Below are positions 40,722-50,000 of a stretch of 64,000 nucleotides of DNA, piece after piece. A program made the position numbers and the translations under genes. Position 1 is the first letter of the stretch. The number at the start of each line of letters is the position of its first letter. Under the pieces are notes generated by a model, which searched no databases, was not told where the DNA came from, and worked only from the letters and a program-made list of their open reading frames with translations. The stretch is from Amycolatopsis sp. CA-128772 (GTDB lineage Bacteria > Actinomycetota > Actinomycetes > Mycobacteriales > Pseudonocardiaceae). The stretch lies in assembly GCF_002904295.1 (NCBI RefSeq), contig NZ_PPHG01000088.1, positions 1 through 64,000 on the forward strand, given 5' to 3'.

Positions 40722-42239
40722 TCAGTAGGCGCCCTGGCCGCCCATCACCGCGCGGAAGGTCTTCCAGAGGATCACCAGGTCCAGGGCGAGGGACCAGTCC
40801 TCGACGTAGCGCAGGTCGAGCCGGATGCTCTCCGCCCACGTGAGGTCGCTGCGGCCGCTCACCTGCCAGAGACCGGTCAGCCCCGGCTTGACCAGCAGCC
40901 GGCGGCGGGCGTCCGGCGCGTACTGCGCGGTCTCCTCCGGCAGCGGCGGCCGCGGGCCGACGAGCGACATCTTCCCGGACACGACGTTGAACAACTGGGG
41001 CAGCTCGTCGAGCGAATAGCGGCGCAACAAACCACCCACCCGGGTGATACGCGGGTCGCGCTTCATCTTGAACAGCGGCCCCGCGCCCTCGTTTTCCTGC
41101 TCGAGGGTTTTCCGGATTTCGTCGGCATCGGTGACCATCGTCCGGAACTTGAGCATGGTGAACGTCGCGCCGTCGCGGCCCACGCGGCGCTGGCGGTAGA
41201 TGACCGGGCCGCGGTCGTTCAGCTTGATCGCGACGGCGATCACCAGCAGCAGCGGCGACATCAGGGTGAGCAGCAGCGCCGAGCCGCAGCGGTCGACGAT
41301 CTCCTTTACCACCCGGCGGCCGCCGGTGAACATCGGCGCGGTGACCCGCAGGAGCGGCATGCCGAGCACGCCGGTGACGTTGAGGCGGGGCCCGGCGACC
41401 TCCATCAGCACGGGCGCCACGACCATCTCCGCGCCGGTGCCCTCCATGTCCCAGGCCAGCCGCTGCAGCCGCTTCGGCGTCCAGTACTGGTCGGCGGTGA
41501 TCGCCACGACCCGGTAGCCGCCGCGCCGTACGTGCCGGGACAGCTCCTCCAGCCGGCCGACGACCGGGACGCCGTCGATCTCGCCGCTTTCGCGCTCGGC
41601 GCCGTGGCCGCTGAAGGTGCAGGCCGCCTCGACGCGCCAGCCGACGTGCACCTCGGAGCGGGTGCGGGCGATCAGGTCGGCGACGGTTTCCGGGCTGCCG
41701 GCGGCCATCACCGGCAGCAGGCACAGCCCCTTGGCCCGCTTGCGGTGCAGCACCTGGCGCAGCAGGTACCGCTGCGGGAAGGCGACCAGCGCGATGGCCG
41801 GGACGACGACGAACACCCAGATCTGGACCTCGAGCGCGCCGAACAGCAGGCCGCCCAGCGCGACGAGGACGGCGGCGGTGATGAAGCCGCGGCCGAGGGT
41901 GCGGTACTCCTCCGCGCCTTCGCCGAGCACGCGCGGACTCCAGGCCCGGCTCACCGGCAGGGAGACGAAGATCGCGAGCATGGTGCCGAAGGCGTGCATG
42001 TCGTGTGGGGCAACGCGGTCGATGACGAACGCGCTGATCGCGATCACCAGCAGCGTGATGAACACGTCGCTGCCGATGACCCAGGCTCTGTACCGCGCTT
42101 CCCAGGCCGCGGGCCACGCCTTGGCGGCGGGGCCGCCGGCGTCGTCACCGTCCCGCTTGGCGGGACGCGGGATGGCCTGGAGGTCGATGTGCGGCGGTGG
42201 CTGGCTCACCGTGTACGAAGGCCGCACCGACTCTTCCAT
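40722..42239 (-). CDS. Polyprenyl glycosylphosphotransferase (exopolysaccharide initiator)
   Basis: This 505-residue protein transfers a sugar-1-phosphate from a nucleotide sugar to undecaprenyl phosphate to begin a polysaccharide. Residues 1–50 are polar, followed by four membrane helices, a CoA-binding-like middle domain ('GVPVVGRLEELSRHVRRGGY'), a fifth helix and the bacterial sugar transferase domain ('GPVIYRQRRVGRDG', 'LRRYSLDELPQLFNVVSG', 'MSLVGPRPPLPEE'). The ATG at 42239 has GGGAGGT upstream. No other polysaccharide genes are nearby. Two palindromes lie just upstream. Confidence 0.93.
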   Translation of the reverse strand: MEESVRPSYTVSQPPPHIDLQAIPRPAKRDGDDAGGPAAKAWPAAWEARYRAWVIGSDVFITLLVIAISAFVIDRVAPHDMHAFGTMLAIFVSLPVSRAWSPRVLGEGAEEYRTLGRGFITAAVLVALGGLLFGALEVQIWVFVVVPAIALVAFPQRYLLRQVLHRKRAKGLCLLPVMAAGSPETVADLIARTRSEVHVGWRVEAACTFSGHGAERESGEIDGVPVVGRLEELSRHVRRGGYRVVAITADQYWTPKRLQRLAWDMEGTGAEMVVAPVLMEVAGPRLNVTGVLGMPLLRVTAPMFTGGRRVVKEIVDRCGSALLLTLMSPLLLVIAVAIKLNDRGPVIYRQRRVGRDGATFTMLKFRTMVTDADEIRKTLEQENEGAGPLFKMKRDPRITRVGGLLRRYSLDELPQLFNVVSGKMSLVGPRPPLPEETAQYAPDARRRLLVKPGLTGLWQVSGRSDLTWAESIRLDLRYVEDWSLALDLVILWKTFRAVMGGQGAY

Positions 42240-42288
42240 CTGACCTCCCGGGAACATGATCCAGTTGACCCGCGGGCACGCAGCGTCA

Positions 42289-42326
42289 CCGAAAACGATT
42301 TCGGAGAGTCACTACAGTTCTGTAGT
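42289..42326. promoter_or_regulatory. Two adjacent palindromes upstream of the sugar transferase
   Basis: CCGAAA–ACGA–TTTCGG (42289–42304) and ACTACAG–TT–CTGTAGT (42311–42326) are both perfect. They lie 50–87 bp upstream of the start codon in locally AT-richer DNA, a likely promoter region. Confidence 0.5.
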
Positions 42327-42968
42327 CGCGCAGAGCCCGCGGAGGCTTCACACGGCAAGTTATCGGCGACTCTCTCGGCAGCGTTACAAGGATTTCCAGC
42401 CACATGGTGCGAGAGTTCCCCGCCAGAAAATGGCCGGGACATAACAAGATGATGACGATGGGTAATAGCGCGTATCCCCGTGAAAATCACGTTCCGTAGC
42501 CAATAGAGCGATGCCCGCACTCGGGTGGACCAAGCAGCGCCGAACGGCCGAACGGGCCGGTCGGCTCTACTGTGGACACTGACGGCGCCCGCTGGTCCAC
42601 AGTGGACCAGCGGCCCGGCGGCCGCCGGCGCGCGGACCGTCAGTGACATTCATCGCCACCGCGTCACGCGCGACCGTTGTGTCACACGTCGGGCCGCGCG
42701 GGTCCGGCGCGGGAACGCGGGCGGCTCGGGCGCTGCGGCGTGCCGAGGATCACATCGTCCTCCCACGGGGTCACGTTCGACAGAAAGCCGTCGCGGCGAC
42801 ACGGTCCGGAGGCAGTTCCGGCGGGCCTCGGCGGCGGGGGCGCTGACTGCGCTCGTGAGCAGATACGGCCGGGCCGAACGGATCGTTCACTCCGGTTGGC
42901 CCGGCGACGGCGGCCGGCGCGGAAATGCGGCCCGGCCTGGGCGCGGCTGCGGCGGCGCGCATGAAGAA
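42327..42968. other. Intergenic region without a supported gene
   Basis: No convincing coding sequence was found in this 640-bp stretch. The left 180 bp is unusually AT-rich for this genome and probably holds the sugar transferase promoter region. A perfect 19-bp palindrome, CTGGTCCACAGTGGACCAG, lies at 42592–42610 and contains the iterated TCCACAGTGGA element. The right part is very GC-rich. Confidence 0.6.
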
Positions 42969-42998
42969 AGCCCCGTCCGCATCTCGGCAGACAGGGCT
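42969..42998 (-). terminator. Terminator after tRNA-Val(CAC)
   Basis: On the minus strand a 9-bp stem (one mismatch) is followed by TTCTT, 16 bp past the tRNA 3' end. Its GAGAGCCC-type stem resembles the terminator after the other tRNA-Val. Confidence 0.8.
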
Positions 42999-43013
42999 CT
43001 CTGAGTTCTCGCG

Positions 43014-43085
43014 TGGGCGATACTGGGATCGAACCAGTGACCTCTTCGGTGTGAACGAAGCGCTCTCCCGCTGAGCTAATCGCCC
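43014..43085 (-). tRNA. tRNA-Val(CAC)
   Basis: A complete cloverleaf: acceptor GGGCGAT/ATCGCCC, D-arm with AGCTCAGCGGGAGAGC, anticodon loop TTCACAC (anticodon CAC) and T-arm GGTTCGATCC. CCA is not encoded. Confidence 0.95.
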
Positions 43086-43476
43086 GCTCGCGGTGGTGTG
43101 GTGAACTCTACCGTACGACTTTCAGGCGCCTGCAAACGGGTGGTCCTCGGCGACCACACTCCGCTTACCGGCGGGTACGGAACGCACAACCCCGAGCTAG
43201 CCGGGGTTGCGCGGACGGGGGGCCGCCTGACGCCACGTTCGACATCCGTGCGACGGTGCTATCGCCCGGCGGCTAAACCGCGCAGTATGGAGGTCGTGGG
43301 CCCCACGGGGCGCGCCGGTCAGCTGCGCGCCGTGGGTGGTCACGGGTGGAGACGGGGGCCGAAGAGCCCGTACGGGTGATCTGCGGCGCACCCGCGACGG
43401 AACAGGCCTCCCGATGCGTCCCAGTGGTGATGCCCTCGGCCGGGCCGGGCCGGGAAGGGAGACGAAGGGTAGGACG
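43086..43476. other. Intergenic region upstream of ssgB
   Basis: No gene is seen. A hairpin with 8-bp perfect arms (43187–43194 and 43202–43209) could be a terminator or the end of a short RNA. The remainder is probably the ssgB promoter and 5' leader. Confidence 0.55.
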
Positions 43477-43902
43477 ATGCGCAACGATCACGTGACGCTC
43501 CGCTCGACGGCGGTCTTCGACCTGCTGGCGCCGCGGACTCCCGCGGTTCCGGTGAAGGTGGAGCTGCGCTACGACACACGCGACCCGTACGCGGTCGTCG
43601 CAGCCTTCCGCACCGGCCGCGCCGGCTGGGTCGAGTGGGTGTACGCACGTGACCTCCTCGCGGACGGCCTCCTGGCCGACGCGGGCGACGGCGACGTCCG
43701 CATCCGCCCCTCGGTCGAGGACCCCGAAGCGGTCCTGATCGAGCTGAACTCCCCGTCCGGCCACGCGATGTTCGAGGCGTCGGCCCAGGAGCTGGCGGAC
43801 TTCCTGGACCGCACGTACGACGTGGTCCTCCCGGGCAACGAGCACCTCTGGGTCGACGTCGACGACGCCCTCACCCACCTCATCCCCCACGATCTGGCCT
43901 GA
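43477..43902 (+). CDS. ssgB: SsgB-like sporulation/cell division protein
   Basis: This 141-residue protein is an SsgA-like protein (SALP). The core 'VKVELRYDTRDPYAVVAAFRTGRAGWVEWVYARDLLADGL' and 'ASAQELADFLDRTYDVVLPGNE' match the family. In Streptomyces SsgB positions FtsZ at sporulation septa; outside Streptomyces a single SsgB-like protein is usual. The ATG at 43477 has AAGGGTAGGA upstream. It sits just before three tRNA genes. Confidence 0.9.
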   Translation: MRNDHVTLRSTAVFDLLAPRTPAVPVKVELRYDTRDPYAVVAAFRTGRAGWVEWVYARDLLADGLLADAGDGDVRIRPSVEDPEAVLIELNSPSGHAMFEASAQELADFLDRTYDVVLPGNEHLWVDVDDALTHLIPHDLA

Positions 43903-44006
43903 TGACGGGGTTGCAACAGCGGAGTGACACCCCGGTGTCGGACGCGGTTTCGGGATCCGATATGGTTTTCCCACACCACGGCGACGGGTTCCCGGAGCTG
44001 CGGAGT

Positions 44007-44079
44007 GCGGATGTAGCGCAGCTGGTAGCGCATCACCTTGCCAAGGTGAGGGTCGCGGGTTCGAATCCCGTCATCCGCT
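44007..44079 (+). tRNA. tRNA-Gly(GCC)
   Basis: Acceptor GCGGATG/CATCCGC, anticodon loop TTGCCAA (GCC), T-arm GGTTCGAATCC. First of three closely spaced tRNA genes. Confidence 0.95.
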
Positions 44080-44103
44080 CGATAGGCTCTCGGGCCTAGT
44101 CAC

Positions 44104-44174
44104 GGTGGAGTGGCCGAGAGGCGAGGCAACGGCCTGCAAAGCCGTGTACACGGGTTCGAATCCCGTCTCCACCT
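44104..44174 (+). tRNA. tRNA-Cys(GCA)
   Basis: Acceptor GGTGGAG/CTCCACC, anticodon loop CTGCAAA (GCA), T-arm GGTTCGAATCC. It ends one base before the next tRNA. Confidence 0.95.
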
Positions 44175-44175
44175 C

Positions 44176-44247
44176 GCGCGATTAGCTCAGCGGGAGAGCG
44201 CTTCCCTGACACGGAAGAGGTCACTGGTTCAATCCCAGTATCGCGCA
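44176..44247 (+). tRNA. tRNA-Val(GAC)
   Basis: Acceptor GCGCGAT/ATCGCGC, anticodon loop CTGACAC (GAC), T-arm GGTTCAATCC. Its 3' end faces a broken integrase gene 76 bp away, so it is the likely attachment gene. Confidence 0.95.
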
Positions 44248-44258
44248 CTCGATCGCGG

Positions 44259-44298
44259 GAGAGCCCTGTTTGCGGAACACGCAAACAGGGCTCTCTTT
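44259..44298 (+). terminator. Terminator after the Gly–Cys–Val tRNA cluster
   Basis: A perfect 15-bp stem (44259–44273 with 44281–44295) with a 7-base loop is followed by TTT. It is a textbook intrinsic terminator. Confidence 0.92.
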
Positions 44299-44322
44299 GT
44301 CGTGTCCTGTGGGGGCCGAGCC

Positions 44323-45454
44323 TCACACCCCCGCCGGGGCGCACGCACCCGGACCCCCAGGGTGGTCACCTTCCGGGGCATGCTCGGCAGCCGGCCTCGA
44401 GGTGCGATGGTCCTCAGTCCCCGTGTCCGCAAAGCCTGGGAGCCTTACCAACTCTGCCCTCGCCCCGCCCGCTGCGCGACCTCCGGAATCCGATCCTTCG
44501 TCAGCCACCTGCTGTGGCTGTGGCCCTCTTGGAAGGCGGACGTCGGCAGAATCGGCGGACGCCGCTCCTGCCCACGCCCCGGGGTCGTCGAGCTCGTTGC
44601 CGTCCCAGGCCGGCCACCAGAAGCGGATCCGGAAGTTGAACCGCCGCCACGGATGTCCCTCCGGCGTACACAGCACGAACGGCTCCTGATGGCTGTCCAT
44701 CAGCTCCGCGTAGAGCACCGCGATGCCGGGCGGCAGCACCACGAACCTCGTGCCCGCAGGCGTCTCGGTCCGTCCCTTCTTCGGGCGTGAGTTCCCACGC
44801 CGCGTCGGGGGTTGCTGACGGCCGTCCGCATGATGATCATCACCCTTCCAGCCTCCTTTGTAGACCTTCCCACCGACCTCCTTCAGCGGCGTCCGGATCT
44901 CGATGCCACGGCGCTCGGAGTCGTACTCGTGCCGCTGCTGCCCGACAAGTTCACCCCATCGGGCGCCGGTATAGGAATCCATACCCGAACGTCGTTACAC
45001 GGGTTCGCCGGGATCATCCGGGCGCGCACGGCGGCGTTGAGGATGGTGGAGAACAGCGCGAAGTACGAGGCCACCGACGACTCGGCATAGTCCTCGTGCA
45101 GCTCCGACAGCCACCGCTCGATCTCGACATAGCCGTTGAAGATCGCGATCAGCGGCCACGCCTTCCACTGCGGCAGCAGCTGCGTGTCGAGGAACGACCG
45201 GTACTTCGCGACCGTGTTCAGCTCCAGCCGCGGAGCCACGCCCGCCAGCCACTCCTCGGCAAAGTCATCGAACCGGGTCTCCCCATCCCGCGGGCCCAGC
45301 CAGAGGTTTCGCCGGATCAGGGCCTCCTGCTCCAGCCCCACTCCTCGGCAGCCTTCTTGGTGGGGAAACCGGACCTACTCCCCCACGTCCCGTCGGGACG
45401 CTTGTACCGGGCACGCCACTCACCCGTGCCGGGCTCTTCCTGGCCGTGGGCCAT
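44323..45454 (-). pseudogene. Tyrosine recombinase/integrase, multiply broken
   Basis: Reading from the ATG at 45454 (AGGAG upstream) gives an integrase N-terminus (GEWRARYKRPDGTWGSRSGF, PTKKAAEEWG) that stops after a frameshift near 45340. The next frame continues with the core-binding domain ('EALIRRNLWLGPRDGETRFDDFAEEWL', 'SSVASYFALFSTILNAAVRARMIPANPC'). Near 44985 the frame shifts again and roughly 60–100 expected residues are missing before the catalytic Arg block 'SYTGARWGELVGQ'. A third shift near 44560 disrupts the C-terminal catalytic half ('HSHSRWLTKDRIPEVAQRAG' in another frame), which ends early. The conserved Tyr is not found. Its position beside tRNA-Val(GAC) marks the end of an old integrative element. 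Confidence 0.88.
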
Positions 45455-45732
45455 CCTTGACTCCTCTTCTTCTCTACGATCTCGGCGACATCGGCGCGGG
45501 TGAACCGGTAGTGCTTGCCGAACCGGTGATGCGGCAACACGCCGACAGCGGCCTGGTCCTTCAACGTCCTCGGCGACAGCTGCAACAACTCCCCCACCTC
45601 CTCCGCGGTCAACAACGCATCCGGATCCGGCAGCGGCTCCGTCAGTGTCGCCCGCACCGCCACGGCGAGCTCACGGATGGCCACGGCGACAGCACAGCTG
45701 TCGCCTTCGCCGTGGTCGCATTCGATCTCCAT
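45265..45732 (-). CDS. Excisionase-like HTH protein
   Basis: The ATG at 45732 has GGAG at six bases. Residues ~35–85 form a MerR/excisionase-type helix-turn-helix ('LLTAEEVGELLQLSPRTLKDQ', 'RFGKHYRFTRADVAEIVEK'). Genes of this type normally end just before the integrase start, but here the frame runs about 190 bp into the integrase N-terminal region in another frame, giving a Pro/Gly/Arg-rich tail. The stop was probably lost by mutation. It would have guided excision of the element whose integrase lies next to it. Confidence 0.75.
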   Translation of the reverse strand: MEIECDHGEGDSCAVAVAIRELAVAVRATLTEPLPDPDALLTAEEVGELLQLSPRTLKDQAAVGVLPHHRFGKHYRFTRADVAEIVEKKRSQGWPTARKSPARVSGVPGTSVPTGRGGVGPVSPPRRLPRSGAGAGGPDPAKPLAGPAGWGDPVR

Positions 45733-45744
45733 CGCGCACTCCAT

Positions 45745-46215
45745 TCTTCTTGTCGAGCAATCGAGCCAGCTCGAAATAATCTCGAAGAGCCTCGAGCATG
45801 AGCAAACCCAACGACGGCCCCACGATTCCACGACGCTGCTATTCATAGAACCGATATCCGAACCATCGTTGAACGTGGGCTCGAGAAAACGGAAATGATG
45901 CCCCATCAGCACCGAAACACCTCTGGATTTTCACGACCCCTCCGAAGCAGCGATGATGCGCCAAGTGCGGCACACCGACGCTCCCAACTCTGGCGATCGG
46001 CTCCGCCGGAGACATGCAGTGGCCAGCAGACCAGCTCCGAGGGCGACAGCCGTCCGGTACGTCCCGGCCACCGCCACTGGAGAGGATCCCAGGCGGGTCG
46101 CGGTCGATGCCCAGTCCGCCAGGGGCAGTATCGGTTGTCGCCCACGTCGGCCGGGGATCGAAGACGAGGGTGCTGATCAGGTAGTCGTCGCGGGGCAGGG
46201 TCAGGTGCGCGGTGT
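45745..46215. other. Degenerate intergenic DNA, no supported gene
   Basis: No coding sequence could be supported. Open frames occur on both strands, but none has a ribosome site or family match. The left 150 bp is AT-rich for this genome, consistent with foreign DNA. Confidence 0.5.
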
Positions 46216-46517
46216 CGCAACCACTGGACCACCCCGAACCTGCGCTCACCCGAGGCCGGCGACCGCTGGACCTGGCTACTGCTCACCGCCTACACCCAGC
46301 TCCGCCTCCCCCGCGACGTCACAGCGGATTTCCGTCGTCCCTAAGAAACCCGGCCAGCCCAGCGGCTCACCCCGGCCAGGGTCCGCCGAGGGTTTCGGAA
46401 CCTGCGTCCACAACTCGCCTGTCCGACCCGTGTCCCGACACCCTCCCGGCCCGGCCCGCAGCGCGCCACGACGTCCACACCAAGTCGAGTAACCCACGAC
46501 CCCGTCGAACAGGTTGA
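46216..46517 (+). pseudogene. Transposase C-terminal fragment (IS701-like)
   Basis: In one frame the sequence reads 'WTTPNLRSPEAGDRWTWLLLT' and 'AYTQLRLPRDVTADFRRP', then stops; the next frame carries the expected tail, ending 'DVHTKSSNPRPRRTG'. These blocks match the C-terminus of a family of actinobacterial IS701-like transposases. The N-terminal ~300 residues with the catalytic acids are absent, so it is a dead remnant. No terminal repeats were found. Confidence 0.72.
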
Positions 46518-47021
46518 AACTCAAGTTAGGGATCAGGTGCTGTTCTGCAAGCCGGACGGCGAACCGCCGGATGTGCTGCTGCCGGGAAAGCCGTGGAAGA
46601 CGAGGTTGACGTCGTCGGCTTTCGAGGTCGACAGCGACATAATCGGCAGATGGGTCGACGCGAAGGTGTTACTCGGATTCCGCGATCTTGCTCGGAGCCG
46701 GTGGGAGGGGATCGGCCGTCGTCCGCACGTCATCGACGAGTCGGCACAATCGTGACGCCCTGCTTGCCACCAATAAGACCACCGCGCAGCCTACAACTGC
46801 TTGGTGGTGCGGTACTTCTGCGCCAGCGAAACGGTGTGGACGCACTCGAAGTACCTGCTCGTCGAGGGCAGGTGCTCCCTGGGCCGGAGTGACGAGACCG
46901 TTCTGCAGCCGGAAGACCCGACCGTTTTCGTCCAGTACCTGACCGGCTTCCGCATCGCCGCGACACAACACGGCTCACCAGCCGCGAACGGCGCCGCGAT
47001 CGCCTGTTGACGGTGCAGCGG
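46518..47021. other. Gap with only a weak gene fragment
   Basis: A frame at about 46,537–46,755 (+) reads 'WKTRLTSSAFEVDSDIIGRW' and 'LGFRDLARSRWEGIGRRPHV'. It looks coding in style but has no start site, is short, and matches nothing recognised. The rest has no supported gene. Confidence 0.4.
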
Positions 47022-50000
47022 TCATCTCACCACCAGGGTGGTGCTGCCCCGGCCGGCCAGCCTGCCGTCCAGCGCACCGGTGTAGTCGACCCGTCCCTGG
47101 TTGTCGGTCGTGAAAGCGTAGGTCGGGCCGTTGTTCAGTGTGGTGCGGTGCACCCCGGGCAGGAGGTGGTAAGGCTGGCGGGCACCGGTGCTCCGCCAGC
47201 CACCCGCGCCCTGCACGTACAGGAGGTCCCGCCCGCTCGCGGCCGCGTCGATGCCGGTCTCGGCCCCCACCGCAGTCAATGTGCCGCTGCCGCGCCCGTC
47301 GAGCACGGGTTCGAGGGGATCGCCGTAGCTGACCATGCCGTTCCTGTCGATGACGAAAGGGGTCTGCACGGAGTCCTGGGTCAGCAGGGTGTGTGCGCCG
47401 GGAACGAGCCGGTATCCGCGTCGTTCCCCGGCGTTCTGCCATCCGCCGTCGGTGCCGATCAGGATGAACCCCGCGTAGTCGGTCGGCTTGAGGTCCACGA
47501 TGATCGGCGCGCCACGCACGGTCAACGCGTCGGTACCCGCCCCGGCCAGGTATGGCGCGATGGAGCCGGTATAGGCGACGTGGCCGGCGTCGTCGACGGT
47601 GAACACGAACATGGGACCGCTCTGCACCGCGATCTGGTGGGGGCCGGGCAGCACCTGGAACGTCTGCGGCGTCCTGGTGCTGAGCCAGGACGTTCCGGTG
47701 CCGACCACGATGAGTCCTGCGTAGCTGGTGTCGTTCGCGGTAACGCTCACCGACCGGCCGTGCGCGGTCAGGACCGACTTCCCCCGGCCGGTCAGGTAAC
47801 CGTTCATCGCGGACGGGTACTCGACGGTGTGCGCCGCCGTGACGGTGAACGAGACCATGGGGCCGGCCCAGAAGACGAGCTGGTGCCCGCCCGGAGCCAG
47901 GTCGAAGCCCTGGGGACGGCGCCCATCGCGCCAACCCGGCTGGTTGTCCACCGCGAACTCGCGGTACGACGTGCCCGAGACGTCGACCGCGATGTCACCG
48001 GGCCGCGGTGGTTCGTCGATGACCGTGGGCGGGATGACCGGCGGATCCGGCTGGGGCGGCGGGGCCGGCGAGTGGGTAGGTGGCGGCGTCGACGGGGCCA
48101 CCACATGCGTCCCGGACGCCGCCGGCGTGGTCGGCGGGCCGGACGAGGCGGGGGTCGTGGACGCACCGGGCAGGGGCGTCGAGGTTCGCGGCGGCAGTGC
48201 GGCTGTCGTCTCAGCCGAGTGGATGCGATCGGCACGCCTGTCCTCATCGCCGCGGCCGGCGTCCAAGCCGATGGCGGCGAACAGCAGGGCCGCCGCAGTG
48301 ACCGCGCCCGCCACCCGGGCGACCGCCGACGGGTGCTGCTGGACGTATTGCACGAGCGGCTGCACCGCCGGTCGCACCACGACCCGAGCGGCGGCCAGCC
48401 GCACCCGCTCGGCGACGCCGGCGCCAAGCCGGCCCAGGGCGGGCCCGGCGGTCACTGCCGCGGCGCCGGCGAACGGTGTGCCGGGGGAGTCGCCGAGACC
48501 GAGGACCTCGTCCCCGACGACCAGGCGTGTGCGGTCACGGCTCGGGGCCTGGTCGGTGCGCCAGACGACGGCCAGCACCGCCATCCCGGGCAGGGGCACG
48601 CGGATGACGGCCTCCCGCCAGCGCCGGCAGTACCGCTGGGCGGCCGCAGGCACATCCCGGTCGTCGTCCAGTGCCGCGCTGAGGGCTAGGGCTTCCCGGA
48701 ACCGGCTCCGCGCGGTGTCAGGCTGCTCCCCCTCGATGGCCGCGTACAGTTCGGCCGCCTCAAACACCGCGTCCCGCACCTGCTCCGCACCGTCCGCTGT
48801 GGACTGCCCTGAGGCGAGCAGGTGCCGGGCCGAGTCGAGCAGTGCGTCGGCCAGCCACACCCGGTGCAGCGCGGACGGCCGGGCGGCCAGCAGCGCCCGG
48901 AACTCCGCGACGGCCTGTGCGGTCGCCACGCGGGCGTCGGCAAACCGGCCGGCCGCGGCCCGCAGGTAACCGAGGTCGGCGAGCGCCGCCGCGAGGTCGG
49001 CACCCGGGTCGACGCGTTCCCGCTGCAGCGCGACGACGCGCTCGGCGGTCGCGAGGTCGACGTCGCCGGACTCGGTGCGGTGCAGCACGAGGTTGACCAG
49101 CGCGGCGGCGAGGGCGGCGCGGTGAGCCTGTGGGGCGGTCCCGGCCAGGTCCTCGTACAGTGCCACGGCCCGGCGCAGCTCCGCCAACCCCTCGGCGCGG
49201 CGGCCGGTCCCCGACAGGCGCAGACCGAGGTTCATGCGTGCCGCCGCGAGAGCGGGGGTGAAGGCGGCGGGCGTGTCGCCTGCGAGCCCGGTGTAGACGT
49301 TGACCGCCTCCGCGGCCAGCTCGGCGGCCCGGTCGGGTTCTGCCGGTGCCAGCGAACGGGACAGCACGGTGACCGCGGCGGCGAGCCCCGGCAGGTACGC
49401 ATCGGGCCGGTCCTCGGCCAGCTCGCGGAGGAGTCGCACCGCCTCCGTCGCGGGTGGGACCGCACGTCCGGGGAACCCGGCCGCGTCGAGCACCTGTGCC
49501 AGGCCGACGAGTGCGGCCGCCCGGCGGGGCCGCAGGTCCTGGTCGGCGGCGACCAGCAGATCAGCGGCCTCGGTGGCAGCGGTAACGGCCTCGTCGAACC
49601 GGCTGAGGTCGCTCAGGCGCGACGCGAGGTTGTGCAGGGCGTACCCGCGAACTACCGGTGGCTCGGTGCGGCGCAGGTCAGCGGCCTCCTCGGCGGCCGC
49701 CAGTGCCTCGATGAGCCGGTCGTGCTCGGCGAGGCGGTGGCACAGGGCGGTGAGCGCGGACGCCCTGTGCGGCGGATCCTCGACGCGCTCGACGGCGCGC
49801 TGAGCCGCGTCCAATGCGGTGTCGAGGTGGCCTGCCTCGGCGAGGCGGGCGCTCAACGTGGCCAGGTGCCACGGGTCCGTCGAGGCGAGCCGCTGGGAGA
49901 CCGCCACCGCGATGGCGAGCCGGGACGTGCCGGTACCCGCGGTCGTGAGCTCCGCGTCCATGGCCGCCACGGTCTCGACGGGGATCTCGGCGATCCGCGC

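Noticed and set aside
42479..42491. CGTGA–AAA–TCACG as a Crp-type site
   Set aside because: The spacer is 3 rather than the 6 bases of Crp sites, and it lies far from the Crp/Fnr gene.
45839..46249. Possible gene on the minus strand in the island
   Set aside because: The frame is open but it overlaps the transposase fragment region, lacks a ribosome site and matches nothing.
44222..46500. Far-end attachment repeat of the tRNA-Val element
   Set aside because: I found no clear second copy of the tRNA 3' end in the window apart from the related tRNA-Val(CAC), so the boundary cannot be set.
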